Made by a program: the position numbers and the translations under genes. DNA of 9,946 nucleotides from Chloroflexota bacterium (GTDB lineage Bacteria > Chloroflexota > UBA5177 > JANWHV01), in contig JAICHN010000170.1 in NCBI GenBank assembly GCA_025924845.1, positions 1 to 9,946 of the forward strand, read 5' to 3'. Numbering within the stretch: the first letter of the stretch is position 1; each line of letters opens with the position of its first letter. The notes beneath the pieces are model-generated. The model was not told the origin of the DNA, did no database searches, and worked only from the letters and a program-made list of their open reading frames with translations. Shown one piece after another: positions 1 through 6,821 of this stretch.

Positions 1-338
1 AATGGGTAATCTATGTCCCCCCAAACGGCTACTTATTCGGCCACTGAAACGGCACTATGGCACGCCTCACCGGGGCGCCCAAGGTCATCACCGAAACAAC
101 GCCCGAGCGCCCCGAGCGGGTGATCAGTGAATTAGTCGGGGCTTCCCGCGAGGGTTCCCTCTCTCTACCGGTTGACCCCATATTCAACCGTCGCGGCAGC
201 GCGTATACTGGCCCTGCATGCGGCTTCTTGCTTTCTCCGTCGGCATGGTTTGAGCCCAGGAACGCTCTATTCGGCCGCGGCCGGAGGGCGCGAGCCGATC
301 CATAATCAGCCTGTTGTAATTGCCTGGAAGTACCGCCC
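1..338. other. Upstream region without a convincing gene
   Basis: I see no supported gene here. A short + strand frame at 57-305 has no ribosome binding site and reads as low-complexity Arg/Pro/Gly-rich protein with no recognisable domain. Structure that is visible: a tandem 9-base near-repeat at 101-118 (GCCCGAGCG then CCCCGAGCG), a perfect 12-bp palindrome CGGCCGCGGCCG at 272-283, and a TATACT hexamer at 204-209. The hexamer could be a -10 box for the membrane-protein gene, but the only -35-like hexamers are poorly spaced: TTCAAC at 183-188 (15 bp) and TTGACC at 172-177 (26 bp). The stretch is probably a 5' intergenic or leader region. Confidence 0.5.
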
Positions 339-1031
339 ATGAGTGAACAACCGCTGTCGCCCGTTACCCAGCAACTCGATCCCGCGTGGGGCGGCACCAC
401 CCGCAAAGAGCCGCGCTGGCCGGCCTCGTTGACCGTGGCCGCCACCGTGCTCCTCTATATTTCGCTCCCCAATGCGCTCACCGTTGGCCCCACCTGGCTT
501 ATGCCCGTACTGGTCTCCATGCTGGTTATCCCTCTGTCCCTCGCGGCGCCGCATCGCTATCACGGCGAGCCGGAATGGCAGGGGTACGTCGCCATCGCCT
601 TGATCGCCATCATCAATCTGGCGAACGTCGGCTCCATCGTCCTGCTCGTCCATGCCCTGCTCCATGGCAGTGAGTTGACGGGTCAGGTACTCCTGGTCGA
701 TTCGCTGAAAATCTGGCTGACCAACGTGCTGATCTTCGGCCTCTGGTACTGGGAACTGGATCGCGGCGGTCCCGATGAGCGCACCATTCCCGACCATCGC
801 GAGCCGGACTTTTTGTTTCCACAGATGAGTACGCCGGGCTGCACCAAGTCCTACTGGTCGCCCGGCTTTATCGACTACCTCTACCTGGCGCTTACCAATG
901 CGACCGCCTTCAGCCCCACCGATACCCTGCCCTTGACTCCGATGGCGAAGTCCTTGATGGGTATCCAGTCGCTGGCCTCGCTGCTGACCGTGGCGCTGAT
1001 CGCCTCGCGCGCCGTGAACATCCTGCACTGA
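339..1031 (+). CDS. Small integral membrane protein with a K+-channel-like pore half but no canonical filter
   Basis: This 230-residue protein has a polar N-terminus (about residues 1-27) and several hydrophobic segments at roughly 28-47, 52-70, 83-107 and 122-139. A polar loop (about 140-172) leads to a C-terminal unit in which FIDYLYLALTNATAF is followed by SPTDTLPLTPMAKS and a last helix (206-228). That unit follows the layout of the pore helix, filter and last helix of two-TM ion channels (DxLYxxxxxxT...D..P.TP..K), but the TVGYG selectivity filter is replaced by NATAFSPTD. I recall similar uncharacterised membrane proteins in other GC-rich bacteria, so this looks like a conserved family and not a decayed channel. 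The ATG at 339 has a GGAAG ribosome binding site 8 bases upstream. The gene stands alone, with 187 bp and a separate promoter between it and the lacI-type gene. Ion conduction is not established. Confidence 0.8.
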   Translation: MSEQPLSPVTQQLDPAWGGTTRKEPRWPASLTVAATVLLYISLPNALTVGPTWLMPVLVSMLVIPLSLAAPHRYHGEPEWQGYVAIALIAIINLANVGSIVLLVHALLHGSELTGQVLLVDSLKIWLTNVLIFGLWYWELDRGGPDERTIPDHREPDFLFPQMSTPGCTKSYWSPGFIDYLYLALTNATAFSPTDTLPLTPMAKSLMGIQSLASLLTVALIASRAVNILH

Positions 1032-1158
1032 GTCCGCCGCCCCGGCTACGGCGCATAAGCAGCCGGCGCCCAGCAACTCCGTGATCTCGGCCGCCGCGCC
1101 GCGCCCTGGCCGCAAGCAGCGTGAAACGGCCGGAGGGGAGATTTCCGGGCCGCGTCTA
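1032..1158. other. GC-rich intergenic stretch between membrane protein and operon promoter
   Basis: I see no coding sequence and no clear intrinsic terminator. The best hairpin is a weak 5-bp stem, CGCCG (1035-1039) with CGGCG (1049-1053), and it has no T-run after it. How transcription of the membrane-protein gene ends is therefore not visible. Confidence 0.4.
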
Positions 1159-1187
1159 TTGACAGGCCGCCGGCCTCACTTTATAGT
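1159..1187 (+). promoter_or_regulatory. Sigma-70-type promoter of the lacI-led operon
   Basis: A consensus -35 hexamer TTGACA (1159-1164) is separated by exactly 17 bp from a near-consensus -10 hexamer TATAGT (1182-1187). The expected transcription start is about 1193-1195, giving a leader of about 25 nt before the ATG at 1219. The 17-bp spacer carries an inverted repeat, AGGCCG-C-CGGCCT (1164-1176). It is the only strong promoter I find ahead of the seven-gene block, so it probably drives all of it. Confidence 0.85.
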
Positions 1188-1202
1188 TTAGATCGATCTA
1201 AA
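1187..1202. promoter_or_regulatory. Perfect 16-bp palindromic operator, probable LacI-family site
   Basis: TTTAGATCGATCTAAA is identical to its reverse complement and has the central CG step typical of LacI-family operators, into whose minor groove the hinge helices insert. It begins on the last base of the -10 box and is centred on the predicted transcription start, so a bound repressor would block RNA polymerase directly. It lies 17 bp upstream of the start of a lacI-type gene. That position makes autoregulation and control of the downstream catabolic genes the simplest reading. The binding protein is inferred from position. Confidence 0.8.
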
Positions 1203-1218
1203 AGGTGTGGAGGGGCCG

Positions 1219-2271
1219 ATGGGCGATCAGGCCGGCGACGGCAATGCCGCGGAACGGATCACCCTGCTCGATGTGGCCCGCCATGCCGGCGTCTCACGCG
1301 CCACCGCCTCCCTCGTGCTCCGCGGCAGCCCCCTGGTCGCCGCCGATACGCGCGAACGCGTGCGGTCCTCGATGCGGCAACTGGGCTATGTCTACCATCG
1401 CGCCGCCGCCAGCCTCCGTACCCAGCGTACCCATTCCGTAGGGCTCGTCATTCCCGACCTGGCCAATCCGTTTTTCGCGGAACTGACCGTGGGTATCGAA
1501 GCCGCGCTCGACCAGGAAAATTACGTGGTCATGCTGGCCAATACCGCTGAATCGCCCGCCAAACAGGAACGCCTGCTCGCTACCCTCTATGAGAATAATG
1601 CCGACGGCGTTCTTTTCTGCCCCGCCGTGGGCACGCCTCGCGCCGCCGTGGATGCTCTCACCCGCCGGCGCCTCCCAGTCGTGCTGCTGGTGCGCTACCT
1701 CCTGGATCTCGATCTGGAGTATGTGGGGACGGATAATGTGCTGGGCGCCGAAATGGCGACGGAGCACTTGATCGCGCATGGCCACCGATGCCTTGCCTTT
1801 ATCGGCGGATCTCCGACCTCGTCGGCCCGGCGCGACCGCTTGCAAGGATTTCACAATGCCCTGGCCCGCCATGGTCTGCCGGCCCGCGCGGCGCTGATGC
1901 CCCCCAGCCCTCCTACCCGAAACGGCGGCTACGAGGCGATCCGGGCCTTGCCGGCGGGCGAGGATCCGCCGACCGCCGCTCTCTGCTACAACGATGTGGT
2001 CGCCTTTGGTGTCTTGTTGGGGCTCCAGCAACGCGGCTATCGTCCGGGCCGGGATTTCGCGGTGATCGGCTTCGATGATGTTTCCGAGGCATCCCTCTGG
2101 TCTCCCGCTCTTACCACGGTCGCCGTGTCGCCGCGTCGGATCGGCGAGACCGCGGCGCACCTTCTGCTTACCCGCATTGGCCATGCCGGTGCTCCGCCGC
2201 GGCAGGTCATCCTCTCACCTTCCCTCGTCGTTCGGGCATCGTGTGGTCCACATAGCGAGCAGGAGAAGTAG
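1219..2271 (+). CDS. LacI/GalR-family transcriptional repressor
   Basis: This 350-residue protein has the standard two-domain LacI layout. The N-terminal helix-turn-helix (about residues 14-60) contains ITLLDVARHAGVSRATASLVL, where VSxATAS is the recognition helix. A hinge (AAASLRTQRT) follows, then a periplasmic-binding-protein-like sugar-sensing domain opening with SVGLVIPDLANPFFAEL. Family motifs near the C-terminus are N258-D259 in NDVVAFG and G284-FDD. The ATG at 1219 is preferred because a strong GGAGGGG ribosome binding site (1209-1215) lies just before it. An in-frame GTG at 1207 would add four residues and overlap that site. It is the first gene of the operon, its promoter carries a matching palindrome, and its stop is 2 bp before the next start. 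It is expected to release DNA on binding a sugar or sugar derivative; the ligand is not predictable here. Confidence 0.93.
   Translation: MGDQAGDGNAAERITLLDVARHAGVSRATASLVLRGSPLVAADTRERVRSSMRQLGYVYHRAAASLRTQRTHSVGLVIPDLANPFFAELTVGIEAALDQENYVVMLANTAESPAKQERLLATLYENNADGVLFCPAVGTPRAAVDALTRRRLPVVLLVRYLLDLDLEYVGTDNVLGAEMATEHLIAHGHRCLAFIGGSPTSSARRDRLQGFHNALARHGLPARAALMPPSPPTRNGGYEAIRALPAGEDPPTAALCYNDVVAFGVLLGLQQRGYRPGRDFAVIGFDDVSEASLWSPALTTVAVSPRRIGETAAHLLLTRIGHAGAPPRQVILSPSLVVRASCGPHSEQEK
2261..2266 (+). promoter_or_regulatory. Ribosome binding site of the Gfo/Idh reductase
   Basis: AGGAGA lies inside the last codons of the lacI-type gene, 7 bases before the ATG at 2274. It fixes that start and suggests translational coupling of repressor and reductase. 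Confidence 0.6.
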
Positions 2272-2273
2272 CC

Positions 2274-3308
2274 ATGAGCAGCGCCAAACCGCTTGGCTGG
2301 GGTTTGATCGGGGCCAGTGACATCGGTCAAACCCGCATGATCCCGGCGATCAACGCCCAGCCGGACAGTACGGTGGCGGCCGTCATGAGCGGGCAGGCAA
2401 CCCGCGCCCGCGCCTATGCCGACCACAACGGCATCCCGAACGCCTACGATAGCCTGGAGGCGATCCTGGCGGACCCCGCCGTTGACGTGGTCTACATCAG
2501 TACGACCAATCAATTGCACCGGGAGCAGACCCTGGCCGCGGCACGGGCCGGGAAGCATGTCCTGTGCGAGAAGCCGCTCGCTCTCACCCTGGAGGATGCC
2601 GAGGAGATGGTTGCCGCCTGCCGTTCGGCCGGCGTGGTGATGGGCACCAACCATCACCTGCGCAACGCCGTCACCCATCGCACCTTGCGCCGCCTGATCG
2701 CCGAAGGGGTCATCGGCACGCCCCTGGCCGCACGGGTGTTCCACGCCGTCTACTTGCCGCCGCGTCTGCAAGGCTGGCGGGTCACGGCGCCGGAAGCAGG
2801 CGGCGGGGTCATTCTCGACATTACCGTTCACGATGCCGATACCCTGCGCTTCGTCCTCTCCGATGAAGTGGTGGAGGTTACGGCGCTCTCAGCCCAGCAA
2901 GGCATGGCCTCCGGCCAGGTGGAGGACGCGGTGATGGGGGTGATGCGCTTCGCCCGCGGCACCCTGGCGCAGCACCACGATGCCTTCACGATCGCCCATG
3001 CGCGAACCGGTCTCGAAGTGCATGGCGCCGAGGGGTCGCTCTATGGCGAGGATGTGATGACTCAGGAGCCGGTTGGCCGTATCGTGCTGCGGCGGGCAGG
3101 GCGGTCCGATGAAGTGATCGATAGTGGTCAACCCGAGGATCTCTATCGCCGCGCCGTCCACCTCTTCAACGACGCGGTGCGCGGGACGGGTGCGCCCGCC
3201 GCAGGCGGTGAGGACGGCATCCGGTCGCTCGCGGTTGGCCTGGCCGTCCTCGAATCCACCCGAACCGGCCGGTGCGTACCGGTTCGTTATCCCGGCGCGG
3301 CTTCGTAG
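2274..3308 (+). CDS. afr: Gfo/Idh/MocA oxidoreductase, 1,5-anhydro-D-fructose reductase type
   Basis: This 344-residue cytoplasmic NAD(P)-dependent sugar oxidoreductase has an N-terminal Rossmann fold opening with WGLIGASDIG (residues 9-18). The family EKP motif is at E99-K100-P101 (CEKPLALTLEDA), and the C-terminal domain carries GGGVILDITVHDAD with D182 and H186 as likely active-site residues. Long stretches (STTNQLHREQTLAA, GTNHHLRNA, ARVFHAVYLPP, ILDITVHDADTLRFVL) match what I remember of the Sinorhizobium 1,5-anhydro-D-fructose reductase. K100, H186 and S39 fall where that enzyme has its catalytic Lys, catalytic His and a cofactor-site Ser. That enzyme reduces 1,5-anhydro-D-fructose to 1,5-anhydro-D-mannitol with NADPH. 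The match is from memory and not an alignment, so a related 2-keto-sugar substrate is possible. It sits 2 bp after the repressor and 13 bp before the CoA-transferase, in the same operon. Confidence 0.82.
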   Translation: MSSAKPLGWGLIGASDIGQTRMIPAINAQPDSTVAAVMSGQATRARAYADHNGIPNAYDSLEAILADPAVDVVYISTTNQLHREQTLAAARAGKHVLCEKPLALTLEDAEEMVAACRSAGVVMGTNHHLRNAVTHRTLRRLIAEGVIGTPLAARVFHAVYLPPRLQGWRVTAPEAGGGVILDITVHDADTLRFVLSDEVVEVTALSAQQGMASGQVEDAVMGVMRFARGTLAQHHDAFTIAHARTGLEVHGAEGSLYGEDVMTQEPVGRIVLRRAGRSDEVIDSGQPEDLYRRAVHLFNDAVRGTGAPAAGGEDGIRSLAVGLAVLESTRTGRCVPVRYPGAAS

Positions 3309-3321
3309 AAAGCAGCTGCCC

Positions 3322-4908
3322 ATGCCACGTGTGCGCGTTGTCTCTCCTGCCGACGCCGCGGCCCTGATCGCCGACGGCTGCACGGTTACCGTAAGCTCGT
3401 CGAGCGGCCTCGGCTGTCCGGATGCCGTCCTGCGCGCCATCGGCGAGCGCTTCGCCGCCACCGCAGCGCCGCGCGCCCTCACCATGGTGCATCCGATCGC
3501 CGCCGGCGACATGTATGGGATCGACGGCATCGATCATCTGGCGCAGCCCGGCCTGATCAAACGGATTATTGCCGGCTCCTATCCCAGCGGCCCCTCGTCG
3601 AGGCCCTCGCCGAAAATTTGGCGCTGGATCGACGAGAACGTCATCGAGGCCTACAACCTGCCCAGCGGCGTGCTGTTCCATATGCTCCGCGAAGCCGCCG
3701 CCAAACGGCCGGGCGTTCTGACCATGGTGGGCCTTGATACGGTGGTCGATCCACGGCGCACGGGCGGCAGGATGAACGCGGCCACCAGCGAAGACATCGT
3801 ACGCGTGGTCCAGTTTGACGGCCGGGAGTGGCTCTATTTCCCGGCGCTGCCGGTGGACGTGGCGATCATTCGCGGCACCACGGCCGACGAGCAGGGTAAC
3901 ATCTCCATGGAACACGAGGGCGCCTACCTTGGCGCCTACGACCAGGCCGTGGCGGCCCGCAACAACGGCGGCATGGTGATTGCGCAGGTGAAGCGGCTGG
4001 CCGCGGCCGGATCGTTGCCCCCGCAGACGGTGCGCGTACCGGGCATCCTGGTGGACTTCCTGGTAGTGGCGCCGGATCAGTTGCAGACCACGGAGACTCC
4101 CTACGAGCCCGCAATTAGCGGTGAGCTGAATTTGCCGGCCGCTGCCTTTACCTTTGCCGCCTGGGGCCTCGATAAGGTGATCGCGCGCCGCGCCGCCATG
4201 GAGTTGCGGCAGGGCGACGCCGTCAACCTCGGCTTCGGTATCTCGGCGATCGCCCCGCGGATTCTGCTCGAGGAAGGGTTGGCGGGCGCCGTGACCTGGG
4301 TGATCGAGCAGGGCGCCGTAGGGGGGGTGTCGCTCCTCGATTTCCAGTTCGGCTGCGCGGGCAACGCGGAAGCCATTGTGCCTTCGCCGGATCAGTTCAC
4401 CTATTTCCAGGGCGGCGGCTTCGATCGCAGCCTCCTCTCCTTCATGCAGGTCGCCGGCGACGGCAGCGTCAATGTCTCGCGCCTGGCCGCGCGTCCCCAC
4501 GTGACGGCCGGGATCGGCGGCTTTATCGATATCACCGCCAACGCGCGGCACCTGGTGTTCAGCGGCTACTTTACGGCCGGCGGTTTCGCCGCCTCCCTCG
4601 TGAACGGCGAGGTGCGCATTAGGCGCGAGGGCCGCGCCCGCAAGTTCGTGCCCACGATCGAGCAGGTGACCTTCAGTGGTCGGCGCGCGCTCCAGACCGG
4701 GCAGCAGGTCACCTTCGTGACCGAGCGCTGCGTGCTTCGGCTGGAGGAGGCAGGCTTGACGGTAGTCGAGATCGCGCCCGGTATCGACCTCGCACGCGAC
4801 GTGCTTGGCCAGGCCGAGATCCCGCTCCGCGTCAGCCCGGACCTGCGGCTCATGGATCGGCGCCTCTTCCGCGAGGAGCCGATGGGATTGACCTTGAAGG
4901 AGCGTTAA
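3322..4908 (+). CDS. Fused family I CoA-transferase (YdiF / propionate CoA-transferase type)
   Basis: This 528-residue enzyme carries the alpha-like and beta-like CoA-transferase domains in one chain, the usual size for the acetate/propionate CoA-transferase (YdiF) group. It moves CoA from an acyl-CoA donor to a carboxylic acid through a glutamyl-CoA thioester. The N-terminal domain (about 1-270) shows GLGCPDAVLRAIGERF, AYNLPSGVLFHMLREAA, GLDTVVDPRRTGG and AIIRGTTADEQGNISMEHE, all in family order. The C-terminal domain contains VIEQGAVGGV, whose E329 is the expected catalytic glutamate. The ATG at 3322 starts right at the domain; upstream in-frame codons back to 3124 would overlap the reductase by about 185 bp. 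Its ribosome binding site is weak (AGAAAG), so it may depend on coupling. The gene is followed after 3 bp by a crotonase, a pairing that suggests activation of an acid followed by hydration of its enoyl-CoA. The acid is unknown. Confidence 0.9.
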   Translation: MPRVRVVSPADAAALIADGCTVTVSSSSGLGCPDAVLRAIGERFAATAAPRALTMVHPIAAGDMYGIDGIDHLAQPGLIKRIIAGSYPSGPSSRPSPKIWRWIDENVIEAYNLPSGVLFHMLREAAAKRPGVLTMVGLDTVVDPRRTGGRMNAATSEDIVRVVQFDGREWLYFPALPVDVAIIRGTTADEQGNISMEHEGAYLGAYDQAVAARNNGGMVIAQVKRLAAAGSLPPQTVRVPGILVDFLVVAPDQLQTTETPYEPAISGELNLPAAAFTFAAWGLDKVIARRAAMELRQGDAVNLGFGISAIAPRILLEEGLAGAVTWVIEQGAVGGVSLLDFQFGCAGNAEAIVPSPDQFTYFQGGGFDRSLLSFMQVAGDGSVNVSRLAARPHVTAGIGGFIDITANARHLVFSGYFTAGGFAASLVNGEVRIRREGRARKFVPTIEQVTFSGRRALQTGQQVTFVTERCVLRLEEAGLTVVEIAPGIDLARDVLGQAEIPLRVSPDLRLMDRRLFREEPMGLTLKER

Positions 4909-4911
4909 GTC

Positions 4912-5691
4912 GTGTCCGAGCCAACCGTGCTGCTCACCATCGATCGGCATATTGCAACTATCACGCTCAACCGCCCGGCGAAGCTGAACGCGCTCGATCG
5001 CGAGATGATCGAGTTGCTCGACCTCTGCTGCGCGCAACTCGACCGGAACGAGGAGGTGCGGGTGGTGCTGCTCACCGGAACTGGGGATCGGGCGTTTTGC
5101 GTGGGGGCCGACATCAACGATTGGGCCGCCCTGCAGCCGTTGGACATGTGGCGGACGTGGATACGCGAGGGACACCGGGTGTTCGAGCGCCTGGCCCGGC
5201 TGCGCCGGCCGGTGATCGCCGTCTTGAACGGCTCTACCTTCGGGGGCGGCCTGGAACTCGCCCTGGCCGCCGATCTGCGCCTGGCTGCCGATCATATTGA
5301 ACTGGCGCTGCCGGAGACCGGCATCGGCACCGTTCCGGGCTGGGGCGGCACCCAACGGTTGCCGGCCTTGATCGGTCCGGCGCGCGCCAAGCAACTGATC
5401 TATACCGGCATGCGTGTCGATGCCCCTACCGCCGAGCGCTGGGGGCTGGTTAACGAAACGGCGCCGCCCTCGCAATTGACGGCGCGTGCCCTCGACCTGG
5501 CGCGGACCGTCGCGTCCCGGGCCCCGCTCTCGATCCAGATGGCGAAGCAATTGGTCGACGGCGGTCTGGGTATGGCGACCGGTCCTACCCTGGAGGCTCT
5601 GGCGGGGGCGTTGGCCGCGGGCACCGAGGATGGCCGGGAAGGTGTCGCCTCGTTCCGCGAGCGGCGCCCTCCCCAATTCAAGGGGAGATAG
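4912..5691 (+). CDS. Enoyl-CoA hydratase/isomerase (crotonase family)
   Basis: This 259-residue protein is of standard length for a single-domain crotonase. The oxyanion-hole segments are CVGADIND (about 63-70) and FGGGLELALAADLRLA (110-125). Both acid/base glutamates of true enoyl-CoA hydratases are present: E115 in GGGLELA and E135 in LPETGIGTVPGWGGTQR. Hydration of a 2-enoyl-CoA, or the reverse, is therefore the most likely activity, over isomerase-only or hydrolase relatives that lack one of the two. It starts with GTG at 4912, 3 bp after the CoA-transferase stop, and an AAGGAG ribosome binding site (4897-4902) sits 9 bases upstream. The adjacent CoA-transferase probably supplies its substrate. 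The exact acyl group cannot be read from sequence; side-chain shortening as in phenylpropenoyl-CoA hydratase/lyases is a possible alternative. Confidence 0.9.
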   Translation: MSEPTVLLTIDRHIATITLNRPAKLNALDREMIELLDLCCAQLDRNEEVRVVLLTGTGDRAFCVGADINDWAALQPLDMWRTWIREGHRVFERLARLRRPVIAVLNGSTFGGGLELALAADLRLAADHIELALPETGIGTVPGWGGTQRLPALIGPARAKQLIYTGMRVDAPTAERWGLVNETAPPSQLTARALDLARTVASRAPLSIQMAKQLVDGGLGMATGPTLEALAGALAAGTEDGREGVASFRERRPPQFKGR

Positions 5692-5700
5692 GAGGAGAGG

Positions 5701-6816
5701 ATGGAGCCGTCAAGGGATCTCCGCGGGCAGGCCGAATCGGCGCTCGCCTTCGCGCAGGATCAAGTTCGTCAGCTGATCACGGCCTATCCCGACTATTTTC
5801 CCCTCTACACCGTCGCCGGTCGCTGGCGCCACGATCAGGAGGCGTGGACCAACTGGTGCGAGGGGTTCCTGGGCGGGATGCTCTGGATCTTCGCCCGGCG
5901 CACCGGCGATCCGTGGTGGCGGGAGCGCGCCGAACACTACTCGCGTCTGATCGAACCTCGCAAGCACGACCGTGCGGTCCACGACCTCGGCTTCCTGTTC
6001 TGGCCCACCTGGAAGCGCTGGTATGACGCTACCGGCGACGAGCGAATCAACGAGGTGGTGGTGGAGGCAGGGCGGACGCTCGCCCTCCGCTTCAACGAGC
6101 GGGGCCGCTATCTGCGATCGTTTATTGCCCCCGAGAGCCTCTTTATCGACATCATGATGAATGTCGGGATCATTTTCCACGCGGCCCGGCAACGGTCCGA
6201 CCCTGAACTGCTCCGCATCGCCGTCGAGCACTGCTTGACCACGCGGCGTGTCCTGGTGCGCGGGGACGGCAGCACGGCGCACGAAGGCATCTTCGATCTG
6301 GAGACGGGTGCCTTCCTGCGCCAATCCACCCATCAGGGCCTGCGCGCCGATTCCTCCTGGGCCCGCGGCCAGGCATGGGCGATCCATGGCTTCGGCACCG
6401 CCTATCGCTTCACCGGCGATCGCCGCTTCCTGGATACGGCGCGTCGGTGCGCGGACTTCTATATCGAGCGCACGCCCGACCATGGGGTGCCGCCGAACGA
6501 CTGGGAGGAGCCGCATCCTACCTATCCCTATGAGAGTTCCGCCGCCGCCGTGACGGCGGGTGGACTGCTGCAACTTGCCGCGCTCGTCGATGAGCCGGCG
6601 GCGGCGGACCATTATCGGCGCTATGCCCATACGATCCTTTCCACCCTGTGCGGCCCGGCGTTCCTGGCCAATCAGACCGCGAGCTGGGAGGGCATCCTCA
6701 AGCATGGGATCTATCACCTCCGCAAGGGTCTGGGCGTGGATGAGAGTGTCATGTGGGGAGAGTACTTCTTCGTCGAGGCGCTCGACACGGTGCTCAGCCC
6801 CCAAACAGAGGAGTGA
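5701..6816 (+). CDS. GH88 unsaturated glucuronyl hydrolase
   Basis: This 371-residue (alpha/alpha)6-barrel enzyme of glycoside hydrolase family 88 hydrates the C4=C5 double bond of an unsaturated uronic acid at the non-reducing end of lyase products, which releases the neighbouring sugar. The diagnostic segments are present in order: WTNWCEGFLGGMLW, VHDLGFLF, LFIDIMMNVGI, QGLRADSSWARGQAWAIHGF and GIYHLRKGLGVDESVMWGEYFF. D95 and D150 occupy the positions of the two catalytic aspartates known from Bacillus sp. GL1 UGL (D88, D149), and R222/W226 match its substrate-contact Arg/Trp. No signal peptide is seen, so it acts in the cytoplasm on imported oligosaccharides. The ATG at 5701 directly follows a purine-rich GGAGGAGAGG ribosome binding site, 9 bp after the crotonase stop. 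No polysaccharide lyase or transporter is in the window, so the source of its substrate is unknown. Confidence 0.92.
   Translation: MEPSRDLRGQAESALAFAQDQVRQLITAYPDYFPLYTVAGRWRHDQEAWTNWCEGFLGGMLWIFARRTGDPWWRERAEHYSRLIEPRKHDRAVHDLGFLFWPTWKRWYDATGDERINEVVVEAGRTLALRFNERGRYLRSFIAPESLFIDIMMNVGIIFHAARQRSDPELLRIAVEHCLTTRRVLVRGDGSTAHEGIFDLETGAFLRQSTHQGLRADSSWARGQAWAIHGFGTAYRFTGDRRFLDTARRCADFYIERTPDHGVPPNDWEEPHPTYPYESSAAAVTAGGLLQLAALVDEPAAADHYRRYAHTILSTLCGPAFLANQTASWEGILKHGIYHLRKGLGVDESVMWGEYFFVEALDTVLSPQTEE
6807..6813 (+). promoter_or_regulatory. Ribosome binding site supporting a TTG start
   Basis: AGAGGAG overlaps the last codons of the GH88 gene and lies 8 bases before the TTG at 6822. The spacing favours TTG over the GTG at 6813, which would touch the site directly. 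Confidence 0.55.
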
Positions 6817-6821
6817 GGCCG

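Noticed and set aside
172..209. Promoter for the membrane-protein gene (TTGACC or TTCAAC with TATACT)
   Set aside because: The spacers of 26 and 15 bp fit poorly, so it is not listed as a feature.
57..305. Possible 82-residue + strand protein upstream of the membrane-protein gene
   Set aside because: No ribosome binding site, no hydrophobic or domain signature, and a composition like random GC-rich sequence.
1035..1053. Terminator after the membrane-protein gene
   Set aside because: Only a 5-bp stem with a 9-base loop and no following T-run.
306..1115. A 269-codon - strand frame opposite the membrane protein
   Set aside because: Composition is Gln/Arg/Gly-rich and domainless, whereas the + strand frame shows clear membrane segments and a ribosome binding site.
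1294..2184. A 296-codon - strand frame opposite the lacI-type gene
   Set aside because: Low-complexity Gly/Arg/His composition; the + strand encodes a complete repressor here.
3124..3321. N-terminal extension of the CoA-transferase to an upstream ATG
   Set aside because: It would overlap the reductase by about 185 bp and adds Ser/Arg-rich sequence unlike the family; the domain begins right after the ATG at 3322.
3166..5676. An 836-codon open frame on the - strand across the CoA-transferase and crotonase genes
   Set aside because: It is a mirror of GC-rich codon bias on the + strand. The translation is Arg/Gly/His/Gln-rich without domains, and it covers three well-recognised + strand genes.
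5710..6804. A 364-codon - strand frame opposite the GH88 gene
   Set aside because: Antisense shadow of a gene with full catalytic motifs; no recognisable domain and no ribosome binding site context.
6753..6821. N-terminal extension of the first GMC protein into the GH88 gene
   Set aside because: The added residues are Arg-rich and precede a normal FAD-domain start; TTG 6822 has a well-spaced ribosome binding site.
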